The notes below the pieces were generated by a model. That model worked only from the letters and a program-made list of their open reading frames with translations, did no database searches and was not told where the DNA came from. A program made the translations under genes and the position numbers. 64,000 nucleotides of DNA from Gautieria morchelliformis (lineage: Eukaryota > Basidiomycota > Agaricomycetes > Gomphales > Gomphaceae): contig WHVA01000289.1 of NCBI GenBank assembly GCA_015179125.1, positions 1 through 64,000 of the forward strand. Reading direction: 5' to 3'. Positions 1 to 8,979 of the stretch are shown one piece after another (within the stretch, counting starts at the first letter, position 1; every line of letters begins with the position of its first letter).

Positions 1-66
1 AGGTTCGTTCCCGAACCTTACATCCTGTTCGACCGGGACGGCTGGCGGCAGCATTCGCTGCTTGTC

Positions 67-855
67 TCACTCCTTTCGGCGTGGGTCTTCCACGTCGCGA
101 CTGCGTTCATTGGCTGCGGACTGTCGCGAGCTCGGACGAGTTGCGTCGCGTTCCCCTCGTGGGTGGAGTGCTTTCTGGACGTCTTCCAGCGTGGCTGCGT
201 CTTGCAGCCTGACCTCCTCTGCCTGGTGGAGTTCCTTGCCGATTGCCATTAGGGCAGTGGCGGCGTTGTCAAGCTGCGATGCCAGCTGATCGTGCTTGTG
301 GCGCGTCAGCATACTTCGGTGCAGCGCAGCCTGCACCTGTTTGTTCAGGGCCTCTGCCGTCTCGTGGTCAATGGCGTGAGCCCTCGAGCTCTTGCGACTA
401 GAGCTCGAGTATTCCGAGTCCTGCCCATCGTCTGGAGCTCGTCTTTTTTGCCATCGTCCTCCTTCAGGGACGATCGTCGTCGCTCTACTTCGTGAGCATC
501 GGTTTGAGTCGTGGCTTTGTGCCCGCCTCGACGTTGTTGCTCTACCATCTGACGACGGCGAGACTTCTCTGCCCTTTCCTTTGTACTTGGGCAGAGAGGG
601 ATGGGGGGGCGGCACCAGCTCGTTGCCCGGCGTCGTCTCTTCCTCGGCCACGCTCGATGAGACGTGGTCGGGGTTTTCCTCGTCCTCTACTGGGGGGACG
701 AGGGTGGTGAGATCTATGATCTCTCCGTCTTCTATCGTCCTGGACTCTTGGTCCAGGGTAGCGTCAGCCGTCGTGTCGCTGGGCTGCGCCTGGGGTGTGG
801 ACCTCGAGCTCGTCACTCGTGTCCATCTTCGGCTGCGTGGGATCATCATGCTCAC
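67..855 (-). CDS. Gypsy-1 leading ORF (ORF A), 262 aa
   Basis: This is the first ORF after the Gypsy-1 5' LTR. The protein is hydrophilic, begins with basic residues, has an acidic stretch, a KGKGRE-type basic patch and Ser/Arg-rich low complexity. It then shows a likely coiled-coil segment (about residues 160-235, rich in Ala, Leu, Gln, Glu, Lys). It matches the 260-aa ORF at 41134-41916 almost residue for residue. It ends in TGA, after which the same frame stays open toward the Gag ORF in the complete copy. I know no enzymatic domain in it; a structural or Gag-leader role is inference from position. Confidence 0.75.
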   Translation of the reverse strand: MSMMIPRSRRWTRVTSSRSTPQAQPSDTTADATLDQESRTIEDGEIIDLTTLVPPVEDEENPDHVSSSVAEEETTPGNELVPPPHPSLPKYKGKGREVSPSSDGRATTSRRAQSHDSNRCSRSRATTIVPEGGRWQKRRAPDDGQDSEYSSSSRKSSRAHAIDHETAEALNKQVQAALHRSMLTRHKHDQLASQLDNAATALMAIGKELHQAEEVRLQDAATLEDVQKALHPRGERDATRPSSRQSAANERSRDVEDPRRKE

Positions 856-987
856 AGCCGACAGTAGAAGGTCTACTGGAGGGTCTCAACGATGTTTAGT
901 CGTCGACGCAGTGATCTTTTTCAAGATTGCTTCAAATCCACTATCGGTTGGTCGCGTGGCGATCAACCGCAGGATAGTTCAAAAAGG

Positions 988-1199
988 TGTAAAGATGTCT
1001 ATCTTAAGCCTTAAGTCACAAGAGCACAACAGAACTTGACGAATGTGTGGTATTCTGATGCTACGTAGTGACAGTGTAAGGGTAAGATGCGATGGGGACC
1101 GCTAGCCGGTTCCCACGCATAAACTATACAATGGGTCCCAAAGGGCCCACTGGGATTATGTAATAACTAATGTACATGTAGATACATGGGTTATTTACA
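988..1199 (-). repeat. Gypsy-1 LTR (5' LTR of copy 1), 212 bp
   Basis: The ends are TGTAAA and TTTACA, a 6-bp inverted terminal repeat. The same LTR occurs at 21023-21237 (solo) and 42055-42268. Two short internal inverted repeats, around GGGACC..GGTTCCC and GTGGGYCCC..GGGSCCCAC, are kept in all three copies. Confidence 0.9.
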
Positions 1200-1210
1200 C
1201 TGGCTCTGGT

Positions 1211-1870
1211 GTGTTTGTTCCTATCATATCTATCATTTCTTCCAATAATTTTCACTTTTTTATACCCTTTTTGCCTTCATTTCAGCCCATGTTCCTCCCC
1301 TCAGTGCCTCCCACCTTGCCTATCTGCCATTGCTGCATCTGGTGTGTCTCTTCCTATCATATTTATGTTGTTTTGATATTTATTAGGATCAGCTTCTCTC
1401 CCTGGTATTTCTTGCAATAATTTTCACTTTTTGACCTCTTTTTGACTGCTTTTCAGCCTATGTTGCTCCTCTCATTGCCTCCCACCTTTCTTGGCCATCA
1501 TTACTGCCTCTGGTGTGTTTTTTTCCTTATCATATCTGTCATTTCTTCCAATAATTTTCGCTTTTTATTCTCTTTTGGCCTTCTTTTCAGCCCAGGTTCC
1601 TCTCAGTGCCTCCCACCTTGCCTGTCTGCCATTGCTGCATCTGGTGTGTGTCTTGCTATCATATTTATGTTGTGTTGATATTTATTAGGATCAGCTTCTA
1701 TCTGTGGTGTTTCTTCCTGTAATTTTCGCTTTTTTGACCTCTTTTGACTTCTTTTCAGCCCAGGTTGCTCCTCTCATTGCCTCCCACCTTTCCTGCTCAT
1801 CATTACTGCATCTGGTGTTTTTTTCTGTCATTTCTTGCAATATTTCTCGCTTTTTATCCCTTTTTGTATT
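1211..1870. repeat. Pyrimidine-rich tandem repeat, period about 300 bp with 150-bp half units
   Basis: The phrase TCATTTCTTCCAATAATTTT starts near 1230, 1536 and (diverged) 1825, and a related half unit starts near 1400 and 1700. Each half unit also contains a TTTTCAGCCCA..TTGCTCCTCTCATTGCCTCCCACC block. Short ORFs here are read through low-complexity C/T-rich DNA and look non-coding. The array abuts the Gypsy-1 LTR on the left and the truncated Copia-1 on the right. Confidence 0.75.
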
Positions 1871-2025
1871 TTATTTTATATGTATATACATATATCCTGT
1901 ATAGTTTAAAAAATTGATATCAATAGATTTCTCTGAATTGACTAAAAATTAATGACAACAGCCCTGCCTGCAAATATCAGTCTATTTCTCTGTTATCCAT
2001 TGTACAACCTTCTGACATTTATTTA

Positions 2026-2124
2026 TTTTCACTGCCAACCGAACAAATGCTGGCAGATATTCTCACTAAAGGACTTCCTAGTCCTAGAGTGAAGATCCTC
2101 AACGAGAGAATTGGAATATATTAA
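2026..2124 (+). pseudogene. Copia-1 pol, C-terminal tail of RNase H only
   Basis: The frame reads LPTEQMLADILTKGLP and ends GIY-stop. ADILTKGLP is the signature at the end of Ty1/Copia RNase H. The rest of the polyprotein is absent: the sequence to the left is the unrelated tandem repeat, so Copia-1 is truncated on its 5' side. A polypurine tract (2127-2137, TTGAGGGGGCA) follows directly and is joined to the LTR, which fixes the direction as plus. Confidence 0.85.
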
Positions 2125-2137
2125 GCTTGAGGGGGCA

Positions 2138-2636
2138 TGTTGGGTGCATTTATGCTCCTGCACCAAAATCAAGCATAATATATTCAATTTGTTGTATGGT
2201 TTTTTCAATCTTTTCTCACATTGTTCTTGTACCATGCATTCATTTCTCTGATTATTTTCGAAGTTTTCCAGTCACTCCCTACCTCTCCATTTCATTTTGT
2301 TATTTCTACTTTCACAAGCGGCTGCACCCAGCGGAGTCTGAAATGACTTCGACACGCGAGCTCTTGGGCGCTAAAGGGCCGGGTAGTAGTACATGCACAG
2401 TGAGACAGATTTCCCCCTCTCTCAGTGACAACTAAATTCACTGAGAGAGGCAAGTAAATTAGTCTAGTGTTCTTTCGATTTATTGACCTAGAAATCCTCT
2501 GTAGTGAATTAATTTCTAGGTAGTGTATAATATATTTACAGTGACAACTAAATTCACTGAGAGAGTGAATTAATTTCTAGTCTATTCTTTTGAGGAACAA
2601 GTCCATACCTACTGCCTATAATTCCTGTCTACTACA
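2138..2636 (+). repeat. Copia-1 3' LTR, 499 bp
   Basis: The LTR starts TGTTGGGTGC right after the polypurine tract and ends CTACTACA. A second copy lies reversed at 17853-18350. It contains two direct copies of a GTGACAACTAAATTCACTGAGAG segment (about 2424 and 2541). On its right the sequence runs into an open frame that recurs at 3186, so the element appears inserted inside the repeat-protein ORF described next. Confidence 0.88.
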
Positions 2637-3622
2637 AGTTGTAGAATACACGATTCAGAAGGTAATTACTATGAGTTAGCAGACATGGATGTATATATGG
2701 ATGGAAAAAAAGTATCCATTTTGACAGCATATTATGCATGTAATTATCTGGTATCATGTGAGGTCAATGATAATAATCAAATAAACCTCCTGACAAAACC
2801 AGATAAGAATCCTGCAAAGGATAGTTCAGCAAATAAGTCTCTTCAAAGGGGTAAAACTAGATCAAAACCAGATAAGAAACCAAAGCAATCTACTCCTGAT
2901 GAGATCTCAATATTGATACTCTTGATGAGAAAGAAATCAATTGGGGCAACATTAAATTTGATATCAAAAATATCACAGAAAATTATAGGGTATATAATTC
3001 AGCAGATAATTACTTTGAGTTAGCAGACATGGATGTATTTATGGATGGAGAAGAAATATCCCCTTTAACAGCATATGATGAAGAGGATGATCTAGTATCA
3101 TATGAGGTCAATGATAATAATCAAATAAATTTGCTAACAGCAAAACCAGATAAATTGGATCGTGCTAATATCAAAAGAATCTCAGCAAGTTGTAGAATAC
3201 ACGATTCGGAAGATAGTTACTATGAGTTAGCAGACATGGATGTATATATAGATGGAAAAGAAGTATCCATTTTAATAGCATATTATGCACGTAATTATCT
3301 GGTATCATGTGAGGTCAATGATAAGAATCAAATAAACCTCCTAACAAAACAACAAGATAAGAATAGTACAAAGGATAGTTTGGTAAATAACTCTCTTCAA
3401 AGGAGTAAAACTAGATCAAAACCAGATAACCAATCAAAACTAGCTGAGATCTCAACATTTGATACTCTTGATGAGAAAGGAAATATCGATCGAGTATCAA
3501 TATTTGAGATTGATGATGAGATATGCAAGCAGAATAGATTAGATTCCAATAATGAGAGATCAATGTTAGATATTCTTCGAGATAGGTGCCCACCAATAAT
3601 CCTAGAAGATGACATATTGTGA
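2637..3622 (+). pseudogene. AT-rich tandem-repeat ORF, interrupted
   Basis: The product is not recognised. The frame opens at the Copia-1 LTR border and has three copies of a roughly 60-residue module centred on ELADMDVYxDGKEVS..LVSCEVNDxNQINLL (near 2670-2800, 3010-3140, 3220-3350). Modules 1 and 3 also share the lead-in SCRIHDSE and the tail SLQRxKTRSKPD. A single missing base near 2905 breaks the frame between modules 1 and 2; in the corresponding place after module 3 the frame reads FDTLDEKGN. Codon use is strongly AT-biased. The N-terminus is lost at the Copia-1 insertion. The modules are acidic and Asn-rich with no cysteine or catalytic pattern that I can assign. Confidence 0.5.
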
Positions 3623-4134
3623 CCTCTACATTTGTGAGTCATAGAACCTTGTCCATCCATTGATAAAATGTTGGAACAGCATATAAGCTGAATTTCCAAA
3701 TGACCCATAGAGTATAAAGACATAAGATGGTATTATTATCATGGAATCTGAATCCACTCTCCTCTTTAACCAGGAAGTTGAATTTAAATCCTATTAGATT
3801 GATGGATTATGTATCATACATGTTTGTTTCTAAATATTAATTCAAGTACTGGAATTATCATCATATTCCATGGTAACTGATATATGAATGTATTTCTACC
3901 AAAATCAGATCTTATGATGTTAGAGATAGAATAAAGTATAATTACTACTCATGAAAGTGAATGTATTGGTTATATAAGTCATTCTATATGAAGAGTCAAA
4001 ATCATAATATTTAGCAATGTTACTATTAAGATTCTTGATGATAAACATCAAAATGTAGAAACTAAGCTTTTAAACAAAGCTTGTACACTATCTTATGACT
4101 CATATATTACCTCACCAAGTTGTAAAATGTAATA
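3623..4134. other. AT-rich DNA without a recognisable gene
   Basis: No ORF of useful length, RNA gene or repeat is seen. The base composition is as AT-rich as the ORFs on both sides, so it belongs to the same compositional block. Confidence 0.6.
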
Positions 4135-4204
4135 GACCAAATAGCTTAGTTGGTAAAGCACCCTATATACTAACGGGGTCCTAGGTTCGAACCCTGGTCT
4201 GGTT
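4135..4204 (+). tRNA. tRNA-like sequence, degenerate (pseudo-tRNA or SINE head)
   Basis: Cloverleaf pieces are visible: acceptor arms GACCAAA / TCTGGTT (six pairs including one G-U, one mismatch), D-stem GCTT / AAGC with loop AGTTGGTA, and T-arm CTAGG-TTCGAAC-CCTGG. A-box (TAGCTTAGTTGG) and B-box (GGTTCGAACCC) promoter elements fit the pol III consensus. The anticodon arm pairs only at CCC/GGG, position 33 is not T, the variable loop is only three bases, and the total is 70 nt. It is therefore unlikely to be a working tRNA; a pseudogene or the head of a tRNA-derived SINE fits better. Confidence 0.5.
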
Positions 4205-4214
4205 AATCAAAGAT

Positions 4215-4832
4215 TTAGAGAAGGTTTGTACTACTTCTGAGTATATGCTTAAGCATATATTTGACAATGTCACAGACCTCCTTTGAATCTTCTATGATTT
4301 TTAATGGTCTATATAAAATAATAGGAGTTCGATGTCTCCTTTCATTATTTGTTTTGTAGACCTTCATCCTTCCATCTTGTAGTACAAGTATGCCATAGAC
4401 GGTAATTGTCTCTTGTGGTTGAGAGTTAGAATATAAGGCAATCATCATGCCTTTTATCAGACTATCATATATACAGCATTCATTACATTTATCATATCCT
4501 ACAACTAAAGGATACTTTGTTTTACCATCCAATATAACCTTTGCAACAATTATACAATGGGAATCGGGACTTAACACCCATTCCAAAACCCTAAAACCTG
4601 AGATGCTGCCTATTATTAAATTATAATGTTCATCAGAACCATAGTGATTTGGAAGGGTAAGCCATTTTGCACTAGAAACTGACCATTGTTCAAAGAACTC
4701 ACGTTTGTCATTACAGAAGGAGACTTCTATATTTATTATCAGATCTCCTATTTTAACAACAGACCTGTCTCTGGTTGTCTTGGTACTACCAAAAAAGGTA
4801 GATATCTTACGAACAATGCTTTTGATAACCAT
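4215..4832 (-). CDS. Hypothetical protein, 205 aa, AT-rich block
   Basis: The product is not recognised. The ORF starts at ATG 4830-4832 and stops just right of the tRNA-like sequence. The protein looks globular and mixed alpha/beta, with alternating hydrophobic strands (for example HCIIVAKVILDGKTKYPLVV and ETITVYGILVLQDGRMKVY), a WLTLPNHYGS segment and two adjacent cysteines. No signal peptide or membrane helix is evident. The clean 205-codon frame in AT-rich DNA, where stop codons are frequent, argues for a real or recently functional gene. Codon use matches the neighbouring ORFs at 2637-3622 and 5787-6770 and differs from the host genes at the right end. Confidence 0.5.
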   Translation of the reverse strand: MVIKSIVRKISTFFGSTKTTRDRSVVKIGDLIINIEVSFCNDKREFFEQWSVSSAKWLTLPNHYGSDEHYNLIIGSISGFRVLEWVLSPDSHCIIVAKVILDGKTKYPLVVGYDKCNECCIYDSLIKGMMIALYSNSQPQETITVYGILVLQDGRMKVYKTNNERRHRTPIILYRPLKIIEDSKEVCDIVKYMLKHILRSSTNLL

Positions 4833-5459
4833 GGTTCATCTATATGAATTGACAACTTTGTGAAATCAGTTTTTATGTAGTATGTCATGGTATTATATCA
4901 TCAAACCTGATAGAAATGCATTTATCTACATGCCCATAGTTGCTTAGTGTATAATATTATGTCATTGTGTGATAATAGGCACTGAACAAATATTATCTAC
5001 AGCGCTAAGATACTCTTTACTATCAAACAAGGCCATGCAAAAAGGTATGTTAATGAACTATAGATAAGAAAGAAACCCTTACACATATCAGCAGACACCA
5101 ACACATATACAGTAACTGAACATGACAGCATCTTACTGTTTGATATTATTGCCGTTGGGTCACGTATTCCTCCACCTCATGAAAAGGGGACTACCACAAT
5201 TTATAAGAAATGTCAGTCTGAAAATTTAGGTCCTTCATGCTGACTGATCTCATAATTAGCTACTTACAAGCTGAAACATATAGCAAAAGGCATACAAAAA
5301 AGAGTCAAGTCTATTCTGCGACTGTAGATAATAATCATATGATTCTATGACTAATAGAGGGTAGGAGCTGAATCCTGTCAAAACAAAAAATGAATACAAA
5401 CTGAGTTTAATATAATATACAAGCTGGATTGACAATGACATATATCCCTACAGCAGGAG
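4833..5459. other. AT-rich DNA with a short open stretch
   Basis: A plus-strand open stretch from about 5071 to 5243 (reading ..TVTEHDSILLFDIIAVGSR.. and ending in TGA) has no obvious start codon and could be an exon or a relic. Nothing else is recognised. Confidence 0.35.
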
Positions 5460-5609
5460 ATGAAGGGTGTTGTTACAGTAGTAGATATTCCAGGGAGGAC
5501 AGCAACTATTCTTTATGATAAAAAGGGGCGGAGAGCGGGACCTTATCAGTTAATGCATCAAATACCAATAAACCAAAATTTTGAAGCACTAAAACAAATA
5601 ATTGACTAG
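5460..5609 (+). CDS. Small hypothetical ORF, 49 aa
   Basis: The ORF runs from ATG 5460 to TAG 5607-5609 and reads MKGVVTVVDIPGRTATILYD at its start. The frame is open a little upstream as well. It is too short to assign and may be one exon of a longer gene with the open stretch near 5071-5243. Context is the AT-rich block, about 180 bp upstream of the nuclease-like ORF on the same strand. Confidence 0.25.
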   Translation: MKGVVTVVDIPGRTATILYDKKGRRAGPYQLMHQIPINQNFEALKQIID

Positions 5610-5786
5610 ACTAACCCTGTTTATATACTAGAAAAGAATAAAATTTTCAGGTTGGTGAGCTTTGAAAAACCTCTTTATACAACTATATTTTTGTAAGGTG
5701 ATAAGCTATATAAAATGTTATCACAATATGTATCATTTTTCAAATATATTGAACGATAAGAGTAGAGTGTTTTGTAGAAGATAGAG

Positions 5787-6410
5787 ATGGATATAAAGGC
5801 TCTTTTGAGAACCTCTATTGAAGTTGCTATAGACCAGTATACTAATTCCAATAACTTGGGGTGTTACTGGTATGCTTCTTGGACCATAATTCTCATGGGT
5901 TGCTTTGCCAATACTATGATAATAACTCCTCAACATGCATTTGTTTATGCTGTTGAAAATAGAGATAGAGAGGATAATGTAAGACATTTAATCCCTGATT
6001 TTACTGTGACTAAATATACTAAGAATAATAACACTATAAATAGTACTACATTTTTAATAGTGGAAATAAAAAGAAGTGTTAAAACTACAGAAGAACGTGA
6101 AAAGATCTTCAAGGATACTAAGGAGCAACTGATAGATCAGGTGACAGTACTATTCCTAGATACCAATTATGAAAGTGTATATGGTATAGCTGCTATAGGG
6201 GAATATTGGAGACTTATTAAATATAAAAATTTAAATCATAAGCAGAAACCCCAAAAACCTAGAAGTTCTTGGGATAGTGAGAGTTATGGTAAAAAAGTGG
6301 AGGTAGTAAAAATAGTACAAGTATATGGATCATTTGATATTTACAGGGGTACATATAAGGAGGATCTTGATAAGTTGAAAAGATTGGTTATGCGCTTAGA
6401 AACAAATTGA
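5787..6410 (+). CDS. PD-(D/E)XK nuclease-like protein, 207 aa
   Basis: The central part shows the restriction-endonuclease-fold signature: an Asp on a short strand (HLIPDF, around residue 70) followed about 20 residues later by a hydrophobic strand ending in E-x-K (FLIVEIKRS, around residue 92). An amphipathic helix rich in Glu/Lys follows. This P-D..(D/E)-x-K spacing is typical of PD-(D/E)XK nucleases. Similar small nuclease-like proteins are frequent and multicopy in mushroom genomes. An N-terminal helix and a hydrophobic stretch (WTIILMGCF) precede it. The start at ATG 5787 is the first in frame. Function as a nuclease, and any mobile-element link, is inference; no partner is identified, though a small ORF follows 100 bp downstream on the same strand. 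Confidence 0.5.
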   Translation: MDIKALLRTSIEVAIDQYTNSNNLGCYWYASWTIILMGCFANTMIITPQHAFVYAVENRDREDNVRHLIPDFTVTKYTKNNNTINSTTFLIVEIKRSVKTTEEREKIFKDTKEQLIDQVTVLFLDTNYESVYGIAAIGEYWRLIKYKNLNHKQKPQKPRSSWDSESYGKKVEVVKIVQVYGSFDIYRGTYKEDLDKLKRLVMRLETN

Positions 6411-6512
6411 TATACCTACAATTCTTTAAAGGATATTAGATATGTACTTCAGGACTCTAGTAGGATGGAAGGTAACAGAAGAAAAGATGGTGGAACAATG
6501 TACTAGATTAGG

Positions 6513-6770
6513 ATGAAAGATGTTGAAAATGATTCCAATTATCTCAGTAAGCTAGTTGGAGTCATAAAAGGTCTTGACTGTCCTATAGTAAGATTCTCTT
6601 TAGAAAGACAAGAAGACAGAAAAGAAAAAGGTAAAGATATCCCTTTTATATTGACAATATATGAAGGTCCCAAAGGAAAAGGAGAAATAGATGTGAATAA
6701 GATACTAAGCAAATTTCCTGAAATATTTGAAAGAATAAAAAGAGATCTTGGAATAAAAGGAGAACCTTAA
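6513..6770 (+). CDS. Small hypothetical protein, 85 aa
   Basis: This 85-residue, lysine- and glutamate-rich ORF lies about 100 bp after the nuclease-like ORF on the same strand. It has a mixed pattern: an N-terminal helix (SKLVGVIKGLD), a basic linker, a strand (IPFILTIYEGP) and a C-terminal amphipathic helix (ILSKFPEIFERIKRDLG). No family is recognised. Its codon use is as AT-rich as its neighbour's. It could be a partner protein or the last exon of the nuclease-like gene if an intron lies between 6410 and 6513. Confidence 0.4.
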   Translation: MKDVENDSNYLSKLVGVIKGLDCPIVRFSLERQEDRKEKGKDIPFILTIYEGPKGKGEIDVNKILSKFPEIFERIKRDLGIKGEP

Positions 6771-7375
6771 TTCTTTTTAGGAGAGCCTTAGAATATATCA
6801 TTGATAGTTTTTAAAATGTTTTCCTAGGAGGATGTTTATACATATATATGTATATATATCTTAGCTCATCTATATTTCATAAAATATATCAAAATTGAGA
6901 CCTGTAAGGCATGCTTAATCCTAGCCCCAAAGCTCTTTCTCACAGTCTGCTGCTCCCCCAGGAAAGGGTGTATACCCCATTGTCTAAACATCAATAGTTA
7001 CATATCTTTGTACTATACATGCATATTATTTTAAACATACCTTCTAATCAGATCTCTCAACCATATATAATAATATAGTACAGGTATTGTCCATACTTGC
7101 TTCTATATTCTATGATTGTACAACTAACATGTTTCATGTATACTTTTAATATATAGTCATCCACATCCTCTCTGAAATTGCTCTGTTATATCAATACACG
7201 CCATGCTTTAGCACATACAACCATATTTTTAAAATATCAGAACATTCAAAAAAATTTAGGGTGTCCACAATATACAAGTTGCTCAAAATGATGAATTATG
7301 AATTTGGTTAGGGTTGATATTTTAAAAGGTATCTAATATATCCTAGAAGAATATACATTGATGTCAATGTGAACA
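6771..7375. other. AT-rich intergenic DNA
   Basis: No gene is seen. It contains runs of alternating TA (about 6838-6860) and ends where a recognisable fragment of the Gypsy-2 LTR begins. Confidence 0.6.
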
Positions 7376-7519
7376 TCCTCCATAATGGGGCAAACAGTGA
7401 ATGGAGTGGACGTAGAGGAAGAGTGGTCGAAGGGTGAGGCGAACTTTGGCAAAGATGCTAGGGAGTGATGAGGGGGAACGTCAAGGTAGTGGGGTAAGGG
7501 AAATAGACAGGTCATGACA
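7376..7519 (-). repeat. Gypsy-2 LTR fragment (about 145 bp)
   Basis: The block ending GTCATGACA at 7519 resembles the last 150 bp (plus-strand view) of the reversed solo LTR at 30171-31412, including the GGAGGAGTGGTCGA-like and GGGGAAAT-like phrases. It is the start of a Gypsy-2 LTR read on the minus strand; the remaining 1.1 kb is missing. Its terminus meets the 32-bp minisatellite exactly. Confidence 0.6.
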
Positions 7520-7650
7520 CAGCGCACCCGTGCACTGACAGCGCCAGGCACCAGCGCACCCGTGCACTGACAGCGCCAGGCACCAGCGCACCCGTGCATT
7601 GACAGCGATGGGCACCAGCACATGCATGCGCTGACAGCACCAGATACCGG
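7520..7650. repeat. 32-bp minisatellite, left part
   Basis: Four units of a 32-bp motif containing CAGCGCACCCGTGCACTGAC are seen; the first two are nearly perfect. The period is not a multiple of three and the long minus-strand frames across it change reading frame at each unit, so it is non-coding. The array is interrupted at 7651 by the MITE-like element and resumes at 8149. Confidence 0.85.
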
Positions 7651-7654
7651 CTAG

Positions 7655-8144
7655 TGTTCTGCACAGCCCTGCTCAGCCCAAAACCTTTGGCTTTGGCTTG
7701 GCCCACCAGGGCTCTGGCTGACATATTTCAGGGCCGAGACCTGAGAGCTGGCTCAGGCTCAGCTCGGCCCTCAGGCTTGGCCCAGTGTTTGTGGGGGCTC
7801 TTGCCAGGGCTTGTGGGGCACATCATTTGAGGGGATGCAACACCAAACAAAAATCCTGTGTACTTTGAGTAAGCTAGTTATATTCTACATACTCATATAT
7901 ACCTTTGAAGTCACACTGCCACTCCATGAGCTCACAAGTACTGGAGAGGTGAATGACATTGACCCAAGCATGTTCATCTTGAGTCCACATTTGGAGTGCA
8001 GAACAGGTAAGAGCTCAAGCCACAACTTTGGGGATCGGCTCAGGCTCTCTAAAACCCAGGCCAGGCCCTAGCTCCCTGCCTCAGGACTGCTTTTGGTGGC
8101 TCAGCTCCGGCTTAGCCATGGCAGAAGCTGGGCTTGGCAGAACA
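7655..8144. mobile_element. MITE-like element inserted in the minisatellite, 490 bp
   Basis: Terminal inverted repeats TGTTCTGC / GCAGAACA are flanked by CTAG on both sides (7651-7654 and 8145-8148). CTAG may be the target duplication; a TA duplication with slightly longer repeats is an alternative. Inner arms are GC-rich and rich in GGCTC/GGGCTTGGC repeats, while the middle is ordinary sequence. No transposase is encoded. The same minisatellite lies on both sides, which supports insertion. A diverged relative with the end GAGAACACTA is at 46556-46712. Confidence 0.6.
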
Positions 8145-8148
8145 CTAG

Positions 8149-8435
8149 TACCAGCGCATGTGTGCACTGAGAGCGATAGGTATTATGGGATGCCTGGGAT
8201 GACAGCGACCTGCACCAGCGCACCTGTGCTCTGACAGCGCAGGGTACCAGCGCACCTGTGCGCTGACAGTGACAGGCCCCAGTGCATGCCTGCGCCGACA
8301 GCGACGGGCACCAGCACATGCGAGCGCTGACAGCAATGGGTACCACCGCACATGTGTGCTCACAGGGACATGCACCAGCGCATGCCTGCACTGCCAGCGC
8401 CAGGTACCAGCACACGCGTGTGTTGACAGCTCCGA
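8149..8435. repeat. 32-bp minisatellite, right part
   Basis: About nine diverged units of the same 32-bp motif (CAGCGCAYSYGTGCRCTGACAG) continue after the MITE-like element. A third array of the same family lies at 12583-12850, beyond Copia-2. Confidence 0.85.
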
Positions 8436-8634
8436 CATAACACCATTCATCTTCTGACTCAGCCACAAAGATGCCCACTTCCTTGCTATCTAACGGTGCA
8501 CCCCCTTGAGCTTGTGCTTTTTTTTCTCGCATCTCCCTGAGCATTCTGTCCATTACTGACTCATATAGGACAGACCTTGCATTGTGGCACCCGCAGCAGA
8601 CACTTGGTACACAGGCGGAACGCCGCAGCAGTAC

Positions 8635-8974
8635 CTAAGCGGGAGCATCGGTTGGTATGTCAGTGTTGTCAGTACTGCGGGCAGGATCAATGACTATAGG
8701 ATCAGGGTAGGACATGGGGGTCAGATCCTCATTGTAATCATGGTCAGGCTCTGGAATCACGTCCGCATTTGCAACGACACCAGGGTGTAGCTTTCTGGGT
8801 CGGGAGTCCTGGCTCTCTGCAAAGACCACATTACGTGTGACATGGAGCTTGCCAGATTGTCGCTCTAGACAACGGTAAGCTTTTGAAGTCTCTGAGTAGC
8901 CAACCAGAACACATTCAACAGACCGATTATAGATCTTTGGGTTTTCACCGGCAATGTGTACGCATGCCCGGCAC
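8635..8974 (-). pseudogene. Copia-2 pol, part after the integrase
   Basis: The frame begins GCRACVHI, the motif that directly follows the integrase core in Ty1/Copia polyproteins, and continues ECVLVGYSE and TRNVVFAES. The upstream half, ending ..PDISHLQELG, is on the far side of the solo LTR at 8980-10103. Removing the LTR and one CCAAG copy joins the two in one frame. The frame ends at 8635 in the acidic Pro-rich linker, before any reverse transcriptase motif. Confidence 0.85.
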
Positions 8975-8979
8975 CCAAG

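Larger units (their letters stand above)
1..1199 (-). mobile_element. Gypsy-1 copy 1, 5' end (rest lies left of the window)
   Basis: This stretch is nearly identical to 41070-42268, the 5' end of the larger Gypsy-1 copy, in the same orientation. Reading on the minus strand it holds the 5' LTR (988-1199), a leader of about 130 bp and the first ORF; the capsid, protease and pol parts would lie beyond base 1. The two copies share the same LTR ends and the same TGA stop after the first ORF. No target duplication can be tested because the other end is missing. Confidence 0.9.

Noticed and set aside
7520-8435. CRISPR-like array of 32-bp repeats
   Set aside because: The units follow head to tail without spacers and diverge gradually; this is a minisatellite in a eukaryotic genome.
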